The notes below the pieces were generated by a model. The model saw nothing but the letters and a program-made list of their open reading frames with translations, made no database searches and had not been told where the DNA came from. Source: Campylobacterales bacterium (lineage in GTDB: Bacteria > Campylobacterota > Campylobacteria > Campylobacterales > QNZT01). From it: a stretch of DNA of 42,716 nt. Shown here piece by piece: positions 7,139 to 15,903 of this stretch. Location of the stretch: positions 1-42,716 of the forward strand of contig JAMONX010000058.1 of the NCBI GenBank assembly GCA_027066435.1, given 5' to 3'. The first letter of the stretch is position 1. The number at the start of each line of letters is the position of its first letter. Both the position numbers and the translations under genes were made by a program.

Positions 7139-8296
7139 ATGACATTTACAACTCCATTAAAATCAAACTCTATAAAAATCTTACTACTAGGCAGTGGAGA
7201 GCTAGGAAAAGAAGTTGCCATTGAAGCTAGTCGTCTTGGTGTTGAAGTTGTAGCAGTTGATGCATATGAAAATGCTCCAGCTCATCTGGTTTCTACTCGT
7301 TCATATGTTATCGATATGAAAAATGAGAAAGAGGTTTTAAGAGTTATCCGCCTTGAAAAACCAACTTTTATTCTTCCTGAGGTTGAGGCCATCAGTATAG
7401 ATGCTCTTTTTGTGGCAGAAAGTGAAGGTTTTACAGTCATACCAAATGCCCAAGCGGTTAATAAAACTATGAATCGTAAAAATATTCGTATCTTTGCATC
7501 CCAAGAGCTGGGGTTAAAAACTAGCGGGTACAAATTTGTGAAAACTTATGAAGAGTTAAAAGAAGCTAGTGAGGAGCTTGGTTTTCCTTGTGTTATCAAA
7601 CCTGTCATGAGTAGTTCAGGACATGGGCAAAGTGTGGCAAAAAGTGCTGATGATTTACTAAACTCTTGGGAGAAGGCAAAAGAGGCTAGAGGAAATGCAA
7701 GTGAGCTTATCGTTGAAGAGTTTATAAAATTTGACTATGAGATAACACTTTTGACAGCTAGAAATGGATATGAAACTATATTTTGTGAACCTATCGGGCA
7801 TATTCAAGAAGATGGGGATTATATCTTCTCTTGGCAGCCAATGCTGATGAGTGAAGTTGCAAAACAAAAAGCACAAGAGATTGCAAAAAAAGTTACTGAT
7901 GGATTAGGCGGTAGAGGTATATTTGGTGTGGAGTTTTTTATAAAAGATGATGAAGTCTATTTTTCAGAGCTAAGTCCACGCCCTCACGATACTGGTATGG
8001 TTACGATGTTAACACAATCTCAAAGTGAGTTTGCACTACATATCAGGGCGGTTTTAGGGTTGCCTCTTGATTTTATTTTTTATAGTGAGGGTGCGAGTGC
8101 AGCTTTTAAGTCGGATGTTGAGAGTGACAATCCAATATTTGAGATACCAAAAGAGTGTTTTAGTGCAAACTCTGATGTAAGAATTTTTGGCAAACCAAAC
8201 TCACATATTGGTAGAAGAATGGCAATTGTTTTAACATGTGGGAAAAATTCGCTAGAATTAGCAAAAAATCTTATTGCAAAAGTTAAAGGGGCATAA
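7139..8296 (+). CDS. purT: formate-dependent phosphoribosylglycinamide formyltransferase (GAR transformylase 2)
   Basis: A 385-residue ATP-grasp enzyme, normal length for Pur[18 protein letters not shown] (about residues 14-30) is the N-terminal signature; [18 protein letters not shown] holds the ATP-binding lysine and loop; [27 protein letters not shown] gives the Mg/ATP-binding acidic cluster. It formylates glycinamide ribonucleotide with formate and ATP in purine synthesis. The ATG at 7139 is chosen because it aligns with known PurT N-termini and has AGAAGG just upstream; the frame is open 33 bases further up. The stop overlaps the next start by one base. Confidence 0.95.
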   Translation: MTFTTPLKSNSIKILLLGSGELGKEVAIEASRLGVEVVAVDAYENAPAHLVSTRSYVIDMKNEKEVLRVIRLEKPTFILPEVEAISIDALFVAESEGFTVIPNAQAVNKTMNRKNIRIFASQELGLKTSGYKFVKTYEELKEASEELGFPCVIKPVMSSSGHGQSVAKSADDLLNSWEKAKEARGNASELIVEEFIKFDYEITLLTARNGYETIFCEPIGHIQEDGDYIFSWQPMLMSEVAKQKAQEIAKKVTDGLGGRGIFGVEFFIKDDEVYFSELSPRPHDTGMVTMLTQSQSEFALHIRAVLGLPLDFIFYSEGASAAFKSDVESDNPIFEIPKECFSANSDVRIFGKPNSHIGRRMAIVLTCGKNSLELAKNLIAKVKGA

Positions 8297-8955
8297 TGAA
8301 ACATATCAAAAAGATATCTGACTACTCTATAGTAGGAGGGATGGGAGCTATATTAGTAGTAGGTCTTGCAGGTTGTGGTGGCGAAGGTACTGATAGTGGA
8401 TTGACACAAAACAGTGGATCTAACACCAATTCATTTCAAGAAGCTAGCCAAAAACAAGGAGCATTTGTTGTTATTCAAGAGGTTGCACCAAAAGAGTACA
8501 AAATAGTTGATGAATTTCCAAGTGTTGAGACTAGAGTTATCTTAAAAGGATTAGACGGAAGTGAAAAAATCCTCACACAAGAGGAACTTGACTTACTTGT
8601 AAAAGAGGAAGCGGCAAAAATTGATGCAGGCACATCAGAGCTTACCCAAGAGCAAGTTTCAAGTGGTTCTGGAGGAATGGGATTAGGTGGAACTATACTT
8701 GCAAGTATGGCTGGTGCAATGCTAGGAAGCTATATAGGTAATAAACTATTTAACAACCAAAATTATAAAAACAATAGACAATCAAGCTACAAAAACCCAC
8801 AAACTTACAACAAAAGTAAAAGCTCTTTCAACAAAGCAAAATCTGGAGCTAGTAAAAAATCAGGTTACTTTGGAAGTAAAAATCAAAGAAGTGGAGCAAA
8901 AAGAAGTTCAGGATTCTCAGGCTCAAAATCAGGGTCAAGAAGCTTTGGAGGTTAA
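8296..8955 (+). CDS. UPF0323-family lipoprotein
   Basis: A 219-residue lipoprotein: a signal with lipobox VGLAGC and lipidated Cys27, a middle domain (AFVVIQEVAPKEYKIVDEFP) and a glycine-rich helix (ASMAGAMLGSYIGNKLF). The tail from about 145 onward is low complexity in Ser, Lys, Gly and Asn, ending GSRSFGG. Length and features match the UPF0323 lipoproteins of Campylobacter (Cj0371 type). The ATG overlaps the purT stop. The glutathionylspermidine-synthase-like gene follows six bases later, a pairing also seen in Campylobacter and reminiscent of ygiB-ygiC in E. coli. The molecular function is unknown. Confidence 0.85.
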   Translation: MKHIKKISDYSIVGGMGAILVVGLAGCGGEGTDSGLTQNSGSNTNSFQEASQKQGAFVVIQEVAPKEYKIVDEFPSVETRVILKGLDGSEKILTQEELDLLVKEEAAKIDAGTSELTQEQVSSGSGGMGLGGTILASMAGAMLGSYIGNKLFNNQNYKNNRQSSYKNPQTYNKSKSSFNKAKSGASKKSGYFGSKNQRSGAKRSSGFSGSKSGSRSFGG

Positions 8956-8961
8956 TGCATC

Positions 8962-10143
8962 ATGAAACTTAAAAAAATAGAACCTCTAACTATAGAATTT
9001 TTAGAGAGTATTAACTTCTCCTGGCATACAGATTGTGACGATGACACACCTTATCTTGTAGATGAACTTATAGAAGTAAATGAAATGGAAGCTAGAGCTT
9101 ATGCAGATGCCTCAAATGAACTCTATGATATGTTTATAGAGGCTGGGGATTATGTCATAGAAAATGACCTACTCCACGATATAAATATACCATTTAATTT
9201 AGTAGAAGTTATAAAAGAGAGTTGGGAAAACGATGTCCACTGGCATCTTTACAGTAGGTTTGATTTTGCAGGTGGACTAGATGGAAAGCCTATAAAACTT
9301 TTAGAATTTAATGCAGATACTCCAACAGTTCTTCTTGAGAGTGCCATAGCTCAATGGGCGATACTAAAAAAGAACAATATGGATGAAGAGAGCCAATTTA
9401 ACAATATTTACGAATCAATAAAAGAAAACTTTCAAAGACTTATCACACTCCAAGAGAGTGTTGATAGTTTTTCAGAGCATTATGATGGTTGGAAGATTTT
9501 ATTTTCAAGTGTTAGAGGTGCGGGGGAAGATGAAGATACCACAAGATTTTTGATGAGTATCGCAAAAGAGGCAGGGTTTGAAACTGCATTTGCATATATC
9601 GATGAAGTAGAATTTAGTGAAGATAATGGGATATTTTTTGAAGATGAAAATTATGAATTTTTCTTTAAACTAATTCCTTGGGAAGATATCGCCACAGACG
9701 AGGGAGGATTAGCCACAATCTTAACCCAAATCATAAATAACCAAAAAGCAATCATCCTAAATCCAGCTTACACTCTCATGTTTCAAAGCAAAGCTTTTAT
9801 GAAAATTCTTTGGGATTTATACCCAAATCACCCACTATTACTTGAAACCTCTTTTGAACCACTTGAAGGTGCATATGTACAAAAACCAGCATTTGGAAGA
9901 GAAGGTGAAAATGTAATCATACACGGCGAAGATGGTGAGATTATAGATGAAAAAGATGGACATTATGAGAATTTTAAACCTATTTTTCAAAGATTTACAG
10001 AGCTAAACCGTGATGATGACGGAGCCTATTATCACGCAGGTGTATTTTTTGCATATGAAGGGTGTGGATTAGGATTTAGAAAGGCTCTAAGGGCTATTAT
10101 CGATGATGATGCGAAGTTTGTAGGGCATGTGATTAAGGATTAA
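8962..10143 (+). CDS. glutathionylspermidine synthase-like ATP-grasp ligase (YgiC type)
   Basis: A 393-residue protein of the synthetase-only family found in YgiC/YjfC. SRFDFAGGLDGKPIKLLEFN with ADTPT just after is the substrate/ATP signature; an acidic loop, YVQKPAFGREGENVI with the ATP-binding Lys, and a C-terminal YYHAGVFFAYEGCGLGFR complete the fold. It lacks the amidase domain of bifunctional glutathionylspermidine synthase. E. coli YgiC does not make glutathionylspermidine as far as is known, so the acceptor amine and peptide are uncertain. It follows the UPF0323 lipoprotein with a GGAGG site, and the pair probably acts in the envelope. It converges on the next gene. Confidence 0.87.
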   Translation: MKLKKIEPLTIEFLESINFSWHTDCDDDTPYLVDELIEVNEMEARAYADASNELYDMFIEAGDYVIENDLLHDINIPFNLVEVIKESWENDVHWHLYSRFDFAGGLDGKPIKLLEFNADTPTVLLESAIAQWAILKKNNMDEESQFNNIYESIKENFQRLITLQESVDSFSEHYDGWKILFSSVRGAGEDEDTTRFLMSIAKEAGFETAFAYIDEVEFSEDNGIFFEDENYEFFFKLIPWEDIATDEGGLATILTQIINNQKAIILNPAYTLMFQSKAFMKILWDLYPNHPLLLETSFEPLEGAYVQKPAFGREGENVIIHGEDGEIIDEKDGHYENFKPIFQRFTELNRDDDGAYYHAGVFFAYEGCGLGFRKALRAIIDDDAKFVGHVIKD

Positions 10144-10157
10144 ATACCCTTATTCAC
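10129..10157. terminator. bidirectional hairpin between convergent genes
   Basis: GTGATTAAGG (10129-10138) pairs with CCTTATTCAC (10148-10157) with a single mismatch and a 9-base loop. The stem spans the last codons of both convergent genes. There is no strong T-run on either side. Confidence 0.4.
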
Positions 10158-10647
10158 AATCAATCGAAACACTCTTTTCAACAAACTTAACATCTTTATA
10201 ATCATCTGGAATTTCAACAATTATATAAGGATTTTCTAAAGCTGTAGTTACAAGACATCCTCTACCTGGACTTTTTGAAAGAAGAGTCACTTCTGTAAAT
10301 CTACCACTATCTTTTATACTCTCTACAGATATGCTATATCCACCACTTGATTTTGTACCACTTTTTGCGATAATCATATTGCCTTGAAATTTTGGAGCTG
10401 TTTTGTTTGTTAATTTTTCATACTCTGTTTCAAATGCTTCAACATCGTTTGGTGTATCGCTATGATATACCAAAAACTCTTTTTTTCCTTCACTATACTC
10501 AAGATAGTCAGTTGGCACTTGTGATGTTTTGATTATATGAAACAGAGTAGTTGTGCTTTTTGTCTCTTTTTGTACAGTAGTTGATGTTGTGCATCCAGAA
10601 AATATTAATAGACTCAAAAGTATAAATAAAATTGACTTTTTTTTCAT
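10150..10647 (-). CDS. lipoprotein with PrcB-like C-terminal domain
   Basis: A 165-residue lipoprotein with lipobox LIFSGC (Cys near residue 17) after a basic, hydrophobic signal. The C-terminal half (about 85-155) resembles the PrcB C-terminal domain: IIAKSGTKSSGGYSISVESI, then EVTLLSKSPGRGCLVTTALE and a final NPYIIVEIP. PrcB is a component of the dentilisin protease complex in Treponema; in other bacteria the domain is of unknown role. The ATG at 10647 is chosen because GGAG lies 8 bases upstream; the TTG 15 bases earlier overlaps that site. The start overlaps the stop of a tiny upstream reading frame (ATGA). Confidence 0.7.
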   Translation of the reverse strand: MKKKSILFILLSLLIFSGCTTSTTVQKETKSTTTLFHIIKTSQVPTDYLEYSEGKKEFLVYHSDTPNDVEAFETEYEKLTNKTAPKFQGNMIIAKSGTKSSGGYSISVESIKDSGRFTEVTLLSKSPGRGCLVTTALENPYIIVEIPDDYKDVKFVEKSVSIDCE

Positions 10648-10727
10648 TGTGTTTTTCTCCAAATAAAAGTTTTAAAAACCATCAAAGCACCTATAGTGCC
10701 AACTTTCAATGCTTCTTTTGTTACCAA
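10644..10727 (-). CDS. possible small hydrophobic ORF coupled to the lipoprotein gene
   Basis: From a TTG at 10727 a 27-residue frame runs to a TGA at 10644-10646 that overlaps the lipoprotein ATG. The peptide would contain a short hydrophobic segment (VGTIGALMVFKTFIW) and a basic end, as in small membrane peptides. There is no good ribosome-binding site before the TTG; a 12-residue version from an internal ATG has AGGTG upstream. The frame may be chance, in which case this 144-base gap holds only the promoter of the lipoprotein gene. Confidence 0.2.
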   Translation of the reverse strand: MVTKEALKVGTIGALMVFKTFIWRKTQ

Positions 10728-10806
10728 CAAATATAGTTTAGCATAAAAATAAACTTTACCTATAAAACTTTAATTTTATTTTATGTTTTAAACTGTTTTT
10801 TTCACC

Positions 10807-11583
10807 TTATGTAACTATTATAACCTCTTTTTCCAATAAAATGCTATATTTTTCAAAAACTCTTTTTTTTGCCAACTCTATCAAAAAAAGTGCATCTTCA
10901 AAACTCGCTCCTCCTTCATTTACCAAAAAGTTTGCATGAACTTCACTAAAACTTGCCCTACCCTTTTTATAACCCTTGAGTCCTACAGCTTCGATGAGTC
11001 GTCCTGCATAATCACCATCTGGATTTTTAAAAACACTTCCTGCACTAGGGAGCGATGGTTGGTTTTTTCGCATCTTAGCAAAGATAGCAAGCTTCTCTTT
11101 GTCAAATCCTCTCTCTATTTTAAAAACAGCTTCATATACTATAGTTTCAATATCTGTAAAGCGGTATCCGTGATTTATATCCTCTTTTAAAATATATCCA
11201 TCAACTGTTTTTATCTTTATCAAATTGTTGAATATCTCATCATCTTTCATCCCTGCATTCATCTTTATAAGACCACCAAGAGTACCTGGCAATTTTGAGA
11301 GATACTCAAAACCTTTGATATTGTGTTTTTTACAGTATGAAAATATCCGTCCACTTTTAGTAGCCCCACCTACAAAAAGTCTATCATCTTCAAGATGCAA
11401 GTAGTCAAACTTTTTAGATAGCATAGATAAAGGAGGAGGATTATCTGATACTAAAAGATTGTTTGCACCACCTATTAGGAAGTGGTTTTTAGGTAAGGGT
11501 TGCATCTCGTCTATCAAAAAAACATCTACAACTGGACCTATTTTAATAGAGCTATATTTGGAGAAATCTATACTTTTTGTCAA
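10807..11583 (-). CDS. murB: UDP-N-acetylenolpyruvoylglucosamine reductase
   Basis: A 258-residue MurB, which reduces the enolpyruvyl group of UDP-GlcNAc-enolpyruvate with NADPH and FAD to make UDP-MurNAc for peptidoglycan. LIGGANNLLVSD is the FAD-binding loop, FEYLSKLPGTLGGLIKMNAG the FAD/substrate segment, and SLPSAGSVFKNP contains the catalytic serine; the last domain has GRLIEAVGLKGYKKG and EVHANFLVN. The start is taken as the TTG that overlaps the fliQ stop (TTGA); it lacks an obvious ribosome-binding site, so it is probably translated by coupling to fliQ. The frame is open 66 bases further upstream inside fliQ. Confidence 0.92.
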   Translation of the reverse strand: MTKSIDFSKYSSIKIGPVVDVFLIDEMQPLPKNHFLIGGANNLLVSDNPPPLSMLSKKFDYLHLEDDRLFVGGATKSGRIFSYCKKHNIKGFEYLSKLPGTLGGLIKMNAGMKDDEIFNNLIKIKTVDGYILKEDINHGYRFTDIETIVYEAVFKIERGFDKEKLAIFAKMRKNQPSLPSAGSVFKNPDGDYAGRLIEAVGLKGYKKGRASFSEVHANFLVNEGGASFEDALFLIELAKKRVFEKYSILLEKEVIIVT

Positions 11584-11846
11584 AATATAAAATCGGGAAT
11601 CATGTTGATAACTTTGGTCGTAAAATCTATCATCATGTTCATCATCCAAGGCATAGTAAAAATCAATATACCAACTACAACAATTATTTTTGGAACAAAT
11701 GAGAGTGTCATCTCATTTATCTGTGTAGTAGCTTGAAATATACTGATAATAAGTCCAGCAATAAGACCGCCAAGAAGCATAGGCAAGGAGAGATAAAGAG
11801 CTAGTTTAAATGTCTCAACTCCAAGTCCTATGAGCTTTGCTTCCAT
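11580..11846 (-). CDS. fliQ: flagellar export apparatus protein FliQ
   Basis: An 88-residue, two-helix membrane protein with the FliQ pattern: a first helix (ALYLSLPMLLGGLIAGLIIS), the conserved IFQATTQINEMTLSFVPKI loop and a second helix (VVVGILIFTMPWMMNMM). FliQ, with FliP and FliR, forms the export gate of the flagellar type III secretion system. It sits between mqnD and murB rather than beside fliP or fliR; such scattering of flagellar genes is common in this phylum. mqnD ends three bases upstream. Confidence 0.93.
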   Translation of the reverse strand: MEAKLIGLGVETFKLALYLSLPMLLGGLIAGLIISIFQATTQINEMTLSFVPKIIVVVGILIFTMPWMMNMMIDFTTKVINMIPDFIF

Positions 11847-11849
11847 CTT

Positions 11850-12713
11850 TTATGCAAACCTATAGTCGTTATACTCTTTTGGCACTAGATAGTCTCTAAC
11901 ATCCACCTTCTCTTCATAATACCCACCATCATAACCTATCTCAAAAAGCTTATCTATCGCATCTAATTGTAATTCACTCATACTGATAGAGTCAGCATTT
12001 GCATAGAGATTTAGATACTCTTTTAACTTCTCTTCATCAACTCTTATGAGATCTCTTTCTATTAGCATCTTTGATAGTAGTTTTTTATTTTTATATGCTA
12101 CTTCAACAGCTTTTGTTAAAACTTCTTCATATGCGATAGCTCTAGTTATAGGGAGTGAACGCCTTACGCCCATGCCACCAAGAGGAAGAGGCAAACCTCC
12201 ACCACTAAGCTCTTGCCAAACATCCCAAATCTCTCTCTCAACCTCCAAAGCATTATCATAAGTCAAAATACTCTCATGGATTAATACACCCGCATCTACC
12301 TCACCATCTAGTACAGCTTTCTCTATATCTAAAAAATTTTTATAGATGATTCTTGCATCTGGATAAGCGATTTTAAAAAGCAATGCATTTGTTGTATATT
12401 TACCACTTAGTGCGACTTTAAAATTCCGTTTAAGTTTGATACCTTTTTTCTTGATAAGTTTAGGACCATACCCCTCTCCAAAACTTACAGCTGTCCGAAG
12501 CAGTGCATACTCATCTTTGATAAGAGGATATAACCCAAAACTAATAGCTGAGATATCATAATAGTTCTCTAACGCTTTTACATTAAGAGTTTCAATATCT
12601 AGTGCAACATTGTCAAATCTCACATCTTTCATACCAACCCAACCAAACTTAATAGCATAAAACATAAAAATATCATCCGCATCTGGAGAGTGTGCAACTG
12701 TTACAACTTTCAA
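11850..12713 (-). CDS. mqnD: 1,4-dihydroxy-6-naphthoate synthase, futalosine pathway (MqnD)
   Basis: A 287-residue protein of the MqnA/MqnD periplasmic-binding-like fold. VAHSPDADDIFMFYAI at the N-terminus, YDISAISFGLYPLI, GYGPKLI, GKYTTNALLF, the IHES histidine motif and GGLPLPLGGMGV identify the MqnD branch. It converts cyclic dehypoxanthinyl futalosine to 1,4-dihydroxy-6-naphthoate, a menaquinone precursor. The TTG start has AAAGGA 5 bases upstream. It heads a minus-strand operon with fliQ and murB and shares a short divergent promoter region with the coiled-coil gene. MqnA is the main alternative, but the LPLPLG motif argues for MqnD. Confidence 0.85.
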   Translation of the reverse strand: MKVVTVAHSPDADDIFMFYAIKFGWVGMKDVRFDNVALDIETLNVKALENYYDISAISFGLYPLIKDEYALLRTAVSFGEGYGPKLIKKKGIKLKRNFKVALSGKYTTNALLFKIAYPDARIIYKNFLDIEKAVLDGEVDAGVLIHESILTYDNALEVEREIWDVWQELSGGGLPLPLGGMGVRRSLPITRAIAYEEVLTKAVEVAYKNKKLLSKMLIERDLIRVDEEKLKEYLNLYANADSISMSELQLDAIDKLFEIGYDGGYYEEKVDVRDYLVPKEYNDYRFA

Positions 12714-12730
12714 TATTATCCTTTCTGTTC

Positions 12731-12754
12731 ATTTTACCAAAATAAAGATATAAT
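12731..12754. promoter_or_regulatory. divergent -10 boxes for mqnD and the coiled-coil gene
   Basis: TAAAAT on the minus strand (12736-12731) would start mqnD transcription near 12724. TATAAT on the plus strand (12749-12754) would start the coiled-coil gene near 12761. The two boxes are only 12 bases apart, so polymerases at the two promoters should interfere with each other. Confidence 0.5.
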
Positions 12755-12779
12755 ATCTAAAATTCAATCTAGGAATCCT

Positions 12780-13250
12780 ATGATAAAAGAAATCTCAAAA
12801 AAGCTTACTATGAAAAAGACCTTTTTCGTAACTCAACTTGAGAGTTTTTTTAATACAATAAGCCAAGAGTATCAAGAGATTATAAATGAAAAAGAGATTG
12901 AAAATTCAATTTTACAAGAGAGGGTAAATAAACTAGAACTTGATGTAAAAAACCTTGTAGAGATTAGACGAAAGCTTGAAAAATCTGAACAAATTCATAA
13001 AAAACAGATAGAGTCCATGCAAGCCCAAACAGTAACTCTTCGTAAATCAAGTAACATAATAGACCAAAGCATCGGACTAAAAAATAAAATTGAAGCAAAA
13101 GATGATACACAAGAGTTAGAAAAACTAAAAGCAAAGATAAAACAACTCCAAGGCTTTATCTCAAAAGGTGCAACCGCATATAGTAATAATCTCGCAAATC
13201 AAAAAAGTGAAGAATTGATTCAAGAAATCAGCCAATCACTAAAAAAATAA
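12780..13250 (+). CDS. coiled-coil protein of unknown function
   Basis: A 156-residue soluble protein dominated by coiled coil (about residues 35-95 and 105-130), with heptad-like runs such as ILQERVNKLELDVKNLVEIR. The N-terminal 30 residues (FFVTQLESFFNTISQEYQEI) form a separate amphipathic helix. The ATG at 12780 is preceded by AGGA and lies 25 bases after a TATAAT; the frame is open further upstream only into the divergent gene. It stands directly before recA but has its own promoter, as does recA. I do not recognise the family. Confidence 0.75.
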   Translation: MIKEISKKLTMKKTFFVTQLESFFNTISQEYQEIINEKEIENSILQERVNKLELDVKNLVEIRRKLEKSEQIHKKQIESMQAQTVTLRKSSNIIDQSIGLKNKIEAKDDTQELEKLKAKIKQLQGFISKGATAYSNNLANQKSEELIQEISQSLKK

Positions 13251-13293
13251 TACATTTCAGAATGAAATATTTTTTTACTAAGAATAAATTTTC

Positions 13294-13302
13294 TGCTAAA
13301 AT
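13294..13302 (+). promoter_or_regulatory. extended -10 promoter of recA-eno
   Basis: TGC at 13294-13296 directly precedes TAAAAT at 13297-13302, an extended -10. The predicted transcript starts near 13309, with a leader of about 24 bases holding AAGGA before the recA ATG. No LexA-type SOS box is apparent between 13251 and 13332. Confidence 0.45.
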
Positions 13303-13332
13303 CAGTTAAAACATACAAAAAAGGATATAAAA

Positions 13333-14367
13333 ATGAATGAAAATAAAAAAAAAGCATTAGACTTAACGATAAAACAAATTGATAAAGCATTTGGAAAAGG
13401 TGCACTTGTAAGACTTGGAGATAAGGAGATAGAGCCTATTGAAGCAATCAGTACTGGATCATTGGGACTTGATATGGCACTTGGGATTGGTGGAGTTCCT
13501 AAAGGTAGAGTTGTTGAGATTTATGGACCTGAGAGTTCTGGTAAAACTACATTGGCACTTCAAATCACAGCTGAATCTCAAAAAAATGGTGGTATTTGTG
13601 CTTTTATAGATGCAGAACATGCACTAGATGTAAAATATGCTCAAAACCTTGGAGTTGATACAGAAAATCTTTTTGTTTCTCAACCTGATTATGGTGAACA
13701 AGCACTTGATATCGTTGAAACCATAGCAAGAAGTGGGGCAATTGATTTGATTGTTATAGATTCTGTTGCTGCCTTAACACCTAAAACTGAGATAGATGGA
13801 GATATGGGAGATACACATGTTGGGCTTCAAGCAAGGCTGATGAGTCAAGCTCTTCGTAAACTTACAGGTGTACTTCATAAGATGAATACAACAGTTATAT
13901 TTATAAATCAAATTCGTATGAAAATAGGCATGATGGGGTATGGTTCGCCAGAAACTACAACAGGAGGTAATGCTCTGAAATTTTATGCGTCTATAAGAAT
14001 AGATGTAAGAAGAATAGCCACGCTAAAACAAGCTGAGGAAAATATCGGAAATAGAGTAAAAGCAAAAGTTGTAAAAAATAAAGTAGCTCCACCGTTTAAA
14101 ATAGCAGAATTTGACATCATGTTTGGAGAAGGAATTTCTAAAGAGGGTGAATTAGTAGATTATGGGGTTAAACTTGATATAATTGACAAAAGTGGTGCAT
14201 GGTTTAGCTATGGAGACAAGCGACTAGGACAAGGACGAGAAAATGTCAAAGCATTGCTAAAAGAAGACCCGAAATTAGCAAAAGAGATAGAGGATGGCAT
14301 AAAAGTTGCTATGGGAATTACAGAGATAAACAAAGAAGAAGAGGAAAAAGGAGAAAAGAAAAAATGA
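13333..14367 (+). CDS. recA: recombinase A
   Basis: A 344-residue RecA, full length. Walker A GPESSGKT is at residues 65-72, the Walker [11 protein letters not shown] follows, and the DNA-binding loops L1 ([18 protein letters not shown]) and L2 ([20 protein letters not shown]) are intact. The C-terminal tail is Glu/Lys rich ([10 protein letters not shown]) and short. It polymerises on single-stranded DNA with ATP and drives strand exchange and SOS induction. The stop overlaps the eno start (ATGA), so the two are translationally coupled, the same gene order as in Campylobacter. Confidence 0.98.
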   Translation: MNENKKKALDLTIKQIDKAFGKGALVRLGDKEIEPIEAISTGSLGLDMALGIGGVPKGRVVEIYGPESSGKTTLALQITAESQKNGGICAFIDAEHALDVKYAQNLGVDTENLFVSQPDYGEQALDIVETIARSGAIDLIVIDSVAALTPKTEIDGDMGDTHVGLQARLMSQALRKLTGVLHKMNTTVIFINQIRMKIGMMGYGSPETTTGGNALKFYASIRIDVRRIATLKQAEENIGNRVKAKVVKNKVAPPFKIAEFDIMFGEGISKEGELVDYGVKLDIIDKSGAWFSYGDKRLGQGRENVKALLKEDPKLAKEIEDGIKVAMGITEINKEEEEKGEKKK

Positions 14368-15629
14368 TTTATATTGATGATATATATGCTGATGAAGTGC
14401 TTGATAGTAGAGGAAACCCAACAGTAAGAGCAACTGTAACACTAAGTGATGGAACAAGTGCAAATGCAATAGTGCCAAGTGGTGCAAGCACTGGAAAAAG
14501 AGAAGCCCTTGAGCTAAGAGATGCCGATGAAAGATATATGGGAAAAGGTGTATTAAAAGCATGTGAACATGTAAATACACATATCTCTGATGAACTTATA
14601 GGAATTTCACCTTTTAATCAAGCAGAAATAGATGCAATCATCAAAGAATTAGACGGAACTGAGAACTATGCAAACCTAGGAGCAAATGCAGTATTAGGTG
14701 TATCTATGGCAGTAGCAAGAGCAGCAGCAAAAAGCTTAAATATCCCACTATACAGATATCTAGGCGGAAGCAATGCTATAACTATTCCTGTTCCTATGTT
14801 TAATATCATAAATGGAGGAAGTCATGCTAACAATAGTGTTGATTTTCAAGAGTATATGATTATACCATTAAACTTTGACTCACTAAGCGAAGCACTTAGA
14901 GCTAGTGCTGAAGTCTATCATACGCTTAAAAAAATTATTGCTGATATGGGCGAGAGTACAGCTCTTGGAGATGAAGGTGGATTTGCACCAAATCTAAAAG
15001 ATAATGAAGAACCGATTGTAGTTATCATGCAAGCTATCGAAAAAGCTGGATACAAAGCTGGAGAAGATATAGCAATCGCTCTTGATGTTGCAGCTAGTGA
15101 ACTCGTAGTTGATGGCGGTTATAAACTTGAAGCTGAAAATAGAGTGCTTAGTTCAGCTGAACTTGTTGATTATTATGCAACTCTTTGCGAGAAATATCCA
15201 ATTGTATCTATAGAAGATGGTCTTAGTGAAGATGATTGGGATGGATGGAAAATTCTTACAGAAAAACTAGCAAACAAAATACAACTTGTAGGAGATGATT
15301 TATTTGTTACAAATGAAAAAATTTTAAAAGAGGGAATTGATAAAAATATAGCTAATTCAATCCTTATAAAACCAAACCAAATAGGATCTGTTAGTGAAAC
15401 TATGGCAACTGTAAGATTAGCTCAAAGAAATGGTTATACTTGTGTTATGAGTCATAGAAGTGGAGAGAGTGAAGATGCATTTATCGCTGATTTTGCCGTA
15501 GCTTTAAATACAGGACAAATCAAAACAGGCTCAACAGCAAGAGGTGAGCGAACTGCAAAATATAATAGACTTTTAGAGATAGAACAAGATATCGGATTTA
15601 GCGAATATTTAGGCAAAGAGCTTTTCTGA
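14364..15629 (+). CDS. eno: enolase
   Basis: A 421-residue enolase. The N-terminus ([20 protein letters not shown]) and [15 protein letters not shown] loop are intact, as are [11 protein letters not shown] with the catalytic Glu, the Mg ligands in LDVAASE and [14 protein letters not shown], and the signature around [16 protein letters not shown] with the catalytic Lys. The C-terminus keeps [10 protein letters not shown]. It interconverts 2-phosphoglycerate and phosphoenolpyruvate in glycolysis or, in an autotroph, gluconeogenesis. It is second in the recA operon. Confidence 0.98.
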   Translation: MIYIDDIYADEVLDSRGNPTVRATVTLSDGTSANAIVPSGASTGKREALELRDADERYMGKGVLKACEHVNTHISDELIGISPFNQAEIDAIIKELDGTENYANLGANAVLGVSMAVARAAAKSLNIPLYRYLGGSNAITIPVPMFNIINGGSHANNSVDFQEYMIIPLNFDSLSEALRASAEVYHTLKKIIADMGESTALGDEGGFAPNLKDNEEPIVVIMQAIEKAGYKAGEDIAIALDVAASELVVDGGYKLEAENRVLSSAELVDYYATLCEKYPIVSIEDGLSEDDWDGWKILTEKLANKIQLVGDDLFVTNEKILKEGIDKNIANSILIKPNQIGSVSETMATVRLAQRNGYTCVMSHRSGESEDAFIADFAVALNTGQIKTGSTARGERTAKYNRLLEIEQDIGFSEYLGKELF

Positions 15630-15633
15630 ACTT

Positions 15634-15903
15634 ATGAGCAATATAACAGATGAAATAGTTGTAAAAAGTGCTAATAATCACCACTTTTTACAAAAAATCA
15701 TTCTTATATTGTCTGTTATTCTTGCAGGGCTTTTTGTAGGGGAGACACTTTTTGGAAAAAATTCTTTAGAAGTTTACCTCTCTTTACAAGATACAAAAAA
15801 GCAGTTTGAACAAAAAATAGACAAAATCCAACACGAAAATGCAGCACTCCAAAAGCAGTATTTTGAACTTAAAAGTCTTTTACCAAAAGAAGAAGATAGA
15901 TGA
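15634..15903 (+). CDS. FtsB/DivIC-like septum formation protein
   Basis: An 89-residue bitopic protein: a cytoplasmic N-terminus of about 20 residues, one membrane helix (about 21-40; IILILSVILAGLFVGETLF) and a periplasmic coiled coil (50-82; LQDTKKQFEQKIDKIQHENA). Size and layout match the FtsB/DivIC family that bridges FtsL and FtsQ in the divisome. The position behind eno and before an AMIN protein equals that of Cj1671c in Campylobacter jejuni. Sequence similarity within this family is low, so the assignment rests on layout and synteny. Its TGA overlaps the next ATG. Confidence 0.72.
   Translation: MSNITDEIVVKSANNHHFLQKIILILSVILAGLFVGETLFGKNSLEVYLSLQDTKKQFEQKIDKIQHENAALQKQYFELKSLLPKEEDR

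Noticed and set aside
12690-12779. 30-codon N-terminal extension of the coiled-coil protein
   Set aside because: It would overlap mqnD and both promoters; the ATG at 12780 has AGGA just upstream.
13251-13332. LexA-type SOS operator before recA
   Set aside because: No palindrome of CTG-N10-CAG or GAAC-type was found; LexA is often absent in this phylum.
14275-14580. 101-codon minus-strand frame over recA/eno
   Set aside because: Very rich in Leu, His and Phe, lacks a ribosome-binding site and lies across two certain genes; it is an antisense shadow.
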